DNA of 64,000 bases from Gordonia bronchialis DSM 43247. GTDB lineage: Bacteria; Actinomycetota; Actinomycetes; Mycobacteriales; Mycobacteriaceae. Shown in pieces: positions 62,442-64,000 of the stretch. Position 1 is the first letter of the stretch. Every line of letters begins with the position of its first letter. The notes under the pieces were generated by a model that saw only the letters and a program-made list of their open reading frames with translations, was not told the origin of the DNA and did no database searches. Location of the stretch: contig NC_013441.1 of assembly GCF_000024785.1 (NCBI RefSeq), positions 248,001 to 312,000 of the forward strand. Reading direction: 5' to 3'. The position numbers were made by a program, and so were the translations under genes.

Positions 62442-64000
62442 ATGACGAAACTCATGGAGCGGCTCGACACGTCTGCGCCGCGGCGACCAGGCGTCGTCCT
62501 CGTGGTGCTCTCGCTCGCAGCATTCATGGCCAGCCTCGACGTGTTCATCGTCAACGTCGCCTTCGATCAGATCGGGCGCGACTTTCACGGTGTGGGTCTG
62601 CCCGAGCTGTCCTGGGTTCTCAACGCGTACACCATCGTCTACGCCGCACTACTGGTGCCGGCCGGACGGATCGCCGACCGCTACGGCCGCAAGGGGGCGT
62701 TCCTGGCGGGCCTGGCACTCTTCACCGTCGCCAGCGCGGCTTGTGCTCTGGCGCAGGGCATCTGGTGGTTGGTGGCGTTCCGGGTGATACAAGCCGTCGG
62801 GGCGGCGATCCTCACGCCGGCCAGCCTGGGACTCGTCGTGTCGACGATGCCGGTGGCCGTGCGCGCGCGGTCGGTGCGCATCTGGGCGGCCACCGGGGCG
62901 CTGGCCGCCGCCCTCGGGCCTGCGGTCGGTGGCCTGCTCGTGGAGGCGTCGTGGCGGTGGGTCTTTCTCGTCAACGTGCCGGTCGGCATCGCGGCGCTGA
63001 TCGCCGGTGCCCTGGTCCTGACCACATCGGCAGATGAATCGGGCACGCCGCTACCCGATCTGCTCGGTGCCGGACTCCTGGCGGTGGCCATCGGCGCACT
63101 CACCCTTGGTCTCGTCGAAGGTCCCGATTGGGGGTGGTCCGACGGCCGGGTCGTCGGGGCGTGGATCCTCGCGGTGGTCGCCTTCGCCGGCTTCGTCGTC
63201 AGTTCCGGGCGGCACCGGGTCCCGGTGATCGACCCCGCGCTGCATCGCGTGCGATCCTTCGCCTTCGCCAACGTGACCGCGGTGCTGTTCGGTGTCCCCT
63301 TCGCCGGTGCGCTGCTCGCGAATATCCTCTGGCTCCAGCAGGTGTGGGGGTACTCCGCGATCAAGACCGGCTTCGCCGTCTCGGTCGGGCCGCTGATGGT
63401 TCCGATCTTCGCTGCGGTAGCCCATCGGCTCAGTGCGCGAATTCCGGTGGGCGCCATCGTCGCTGGCGGTTGTGCGCTCTTCGGCCTCGGCGGCGTGCTG
63501 ATCGCAGCATCGGTCGGTGCCGAGCCCGACTACGCCGCCGAGATCCTGCCCGGGTGGCTCATCGGTGGTGTGGGCGTCGGGCTGGCTCTGCCGTCGATCC
63601 TGTCGGCGGCGACTGCCGACCTGCCGGCTCATCAGTCTGCGACCGGCAGTGCGATTGTCAACATGAGTCGGCAGGTCGGCCTGGTCCTCGGTGTCAGTGT
63701 GCTCGTCGCCATCCTGGGTACGCCGGTCGGTTTCGAGAACGCGCACAGCGCTTTTCAGCACGCATGGTGGGTGCTGGGGGCAGTGGCCGCCGCGGCCGCG
63801 GTGGCCGCACTCGGGATGACGCCACCGTCACGGGAATCGGGTGTGGGGTACCCGCCCGCTACTGCGGCCGCGAGAACCGCTCCCGACGCCCCAGTCCGCG
63901 CAGCTGCATCCACTCCCGAAAACCTTTCGGGTCACGTTGCTGCACAAGGAAATACCACCCGAATCGGGCATACTCCTGGGGCAGCAGCCTCCGCAGACCG
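62442..64000 (+). CDS. MFS drug transporter (DHA2, 14-helix type), 3' end beyond window
   Basis: The frame is open from ATG 62442 to the window end, 519 codons. Membrane segments begin with VVLVVLSLAAFMASLDVFIVNVAF; motif A is GRIADRYGRKG and motif C-like RVIQAVGAAILTPASLG follows. It resembles actinobacterial multidrug exporters of the EmrB/QacA class. The hydrophobic core ends near VAALGMTPPSRES (about 63835), yet no stop follows in this frame, and the remaining 160 bp overlap a convergent coding sequence. The HxlR gene is divergent from it. Confidence 0.8.
   Translation, partial: MTKLMERLDTSAPRRPGVVLVVLSLAAFMASLDVFIVNVAFDQIGRDFHGVGLPELSWVLNAYTIVYAALLVPAGRIADRYGRKGAFLAGLALFTVASAACALAQGIWWLVAFRVIQAVGAAILTPASLGLVVSTMPVAVRARSVRIWAATGALAAALGPAVGGLLVEASWRWVFLVNVPVGIAALIAGALVLTTSADESGTPLPDLLGAGLLAVAIGALTLGLVEGPDWGWSDGRVVGAWILAVVAFAGFVVSSGRHRVPVIDPALHRVRSFAFANVTAVLFGVPFAGALLANILWLQQVWGYSAIKTGFAVSVGPLMVPIFAAVAHRLSARIPVGAIVAGGCALFGLGGVLIAASVGAEPDYAAEILPGWLIGGVGVGLALPSILSAATADLPAHQSATGSAIVNMSRQVGLVLGVSVLVAILGTPVGFENAHSAFQHAWWVLGAVAAAAAVAALGMTPPSRESGVGYPPATAAARTAPDAPVRAAASTPENLSGHVAAQGNTTRIGHTPGAAASAD
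63859..64000 (-). CDS. C-terminal end of an unidentified protein (partial)
   Basis: The minus strand from 63999 to the TAG at 63861-63859 is open and reads LLPQEYARFGWYFLVQQRDP and then KGFREWMQLRGLGRRERFSRPQ. The aromatic- and Arg-rich sequence looks like real protein. I do not recognise the family. It faces the MFS gene, and the two frames overlap here. Confidence 0.55.
   Translation of the reverse strand, partial: GLRRLLPQEYARFGWYFLVQQRDPKGFREWMQLRGLGRRERFSRPQ

Overview
The window looks like the chromosome of a mycolic-acid actinobacterium of the order Mycobacteriales, most likely Gordonia or a close relative (genus inferred, not proven). The reasons are high GC, arabinogalactan genes (five Emb arabinosyltransferases, AftA, DprE1, DprE2, a GtrA protein), a DUF222/HNH protein, an F420-type LLM protein and a rifamycin ADP-ribosyltransferase.

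Layout. (1) 1-13.9 kb is an aromatic catabolic region. It holds the tail of a hydratase/decarboxylase gene and a 4-oxalocrotonate tautomerase; an AraC regulator divergent from a CYP255/GcoA-type P450, a GcoB-type three-domain reductase and an EthD protein; and an opposing operon of tautomerase, SDR, semialdehyde dehydrogenase, 4-hydroxy-2-oxovalerate aldolase and acetaldehyde dehydrogenase, divergent from an extradiol dioxygenase. Together these could take guaiacol or an alkylguaiacol through a catechol to pyruvate and acetyl-CoA. A 3.7-kb ISL3-family composite element (404-4121, 8-bp target duplication GGTAACGT) sits in the last codons of the AraC gene. (2) 14.0-31.0 kb holds five emb genes: two embA-embB pairs arranged head to head, and embC facing the second pair. 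(3) 31.0-37.2 kb holds aroQ, an SRPBCC/ArsR pair with twin operators, and the operon dprE1-dprE2-aftA-metallo-beta-lactamase-fold hydrolase. (4) 37.3-53.2 kb is accessory: tandem lipoproteins (one frameshifted), arr with an upstream rifamycin-associated element, a DoxX-like membrane protein, and a GntR-linked locus. That locus has two isopenicillin-N-synthase-like oxygenases, a taurine/nitrate-type ABC transporter and an amidohydrolase, and carries two inactivating lesions. A flavoprotein, a secretory lipase, an aldo/keto reductase and an HNH protein with 36-bp repeats follow. (5) 53.2-64 kb holds a GtrA protein, a second flavoprotein, a peptide-type ABC transporter, an LLM protein, a small secreted protein, an HxlR regulator and an MFS transporter running off the window.

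Functional links. The catabolic genes form one O-demethylation and meta-cleavage route. DprE1/DprE2 make decaprenyl-phosphoarabinose, which AftA and the Emb enzymes use in the cell envelope. The most unusual features are the mirrored embAB duplication with one diverged EmbB, the composite transposon with a hairpin-templated frameshift, and the decaying divergent oxygenase/ABC locus with four TACATGTA palindromes. No rRNA, intact tRNA or CRISPR was seen.
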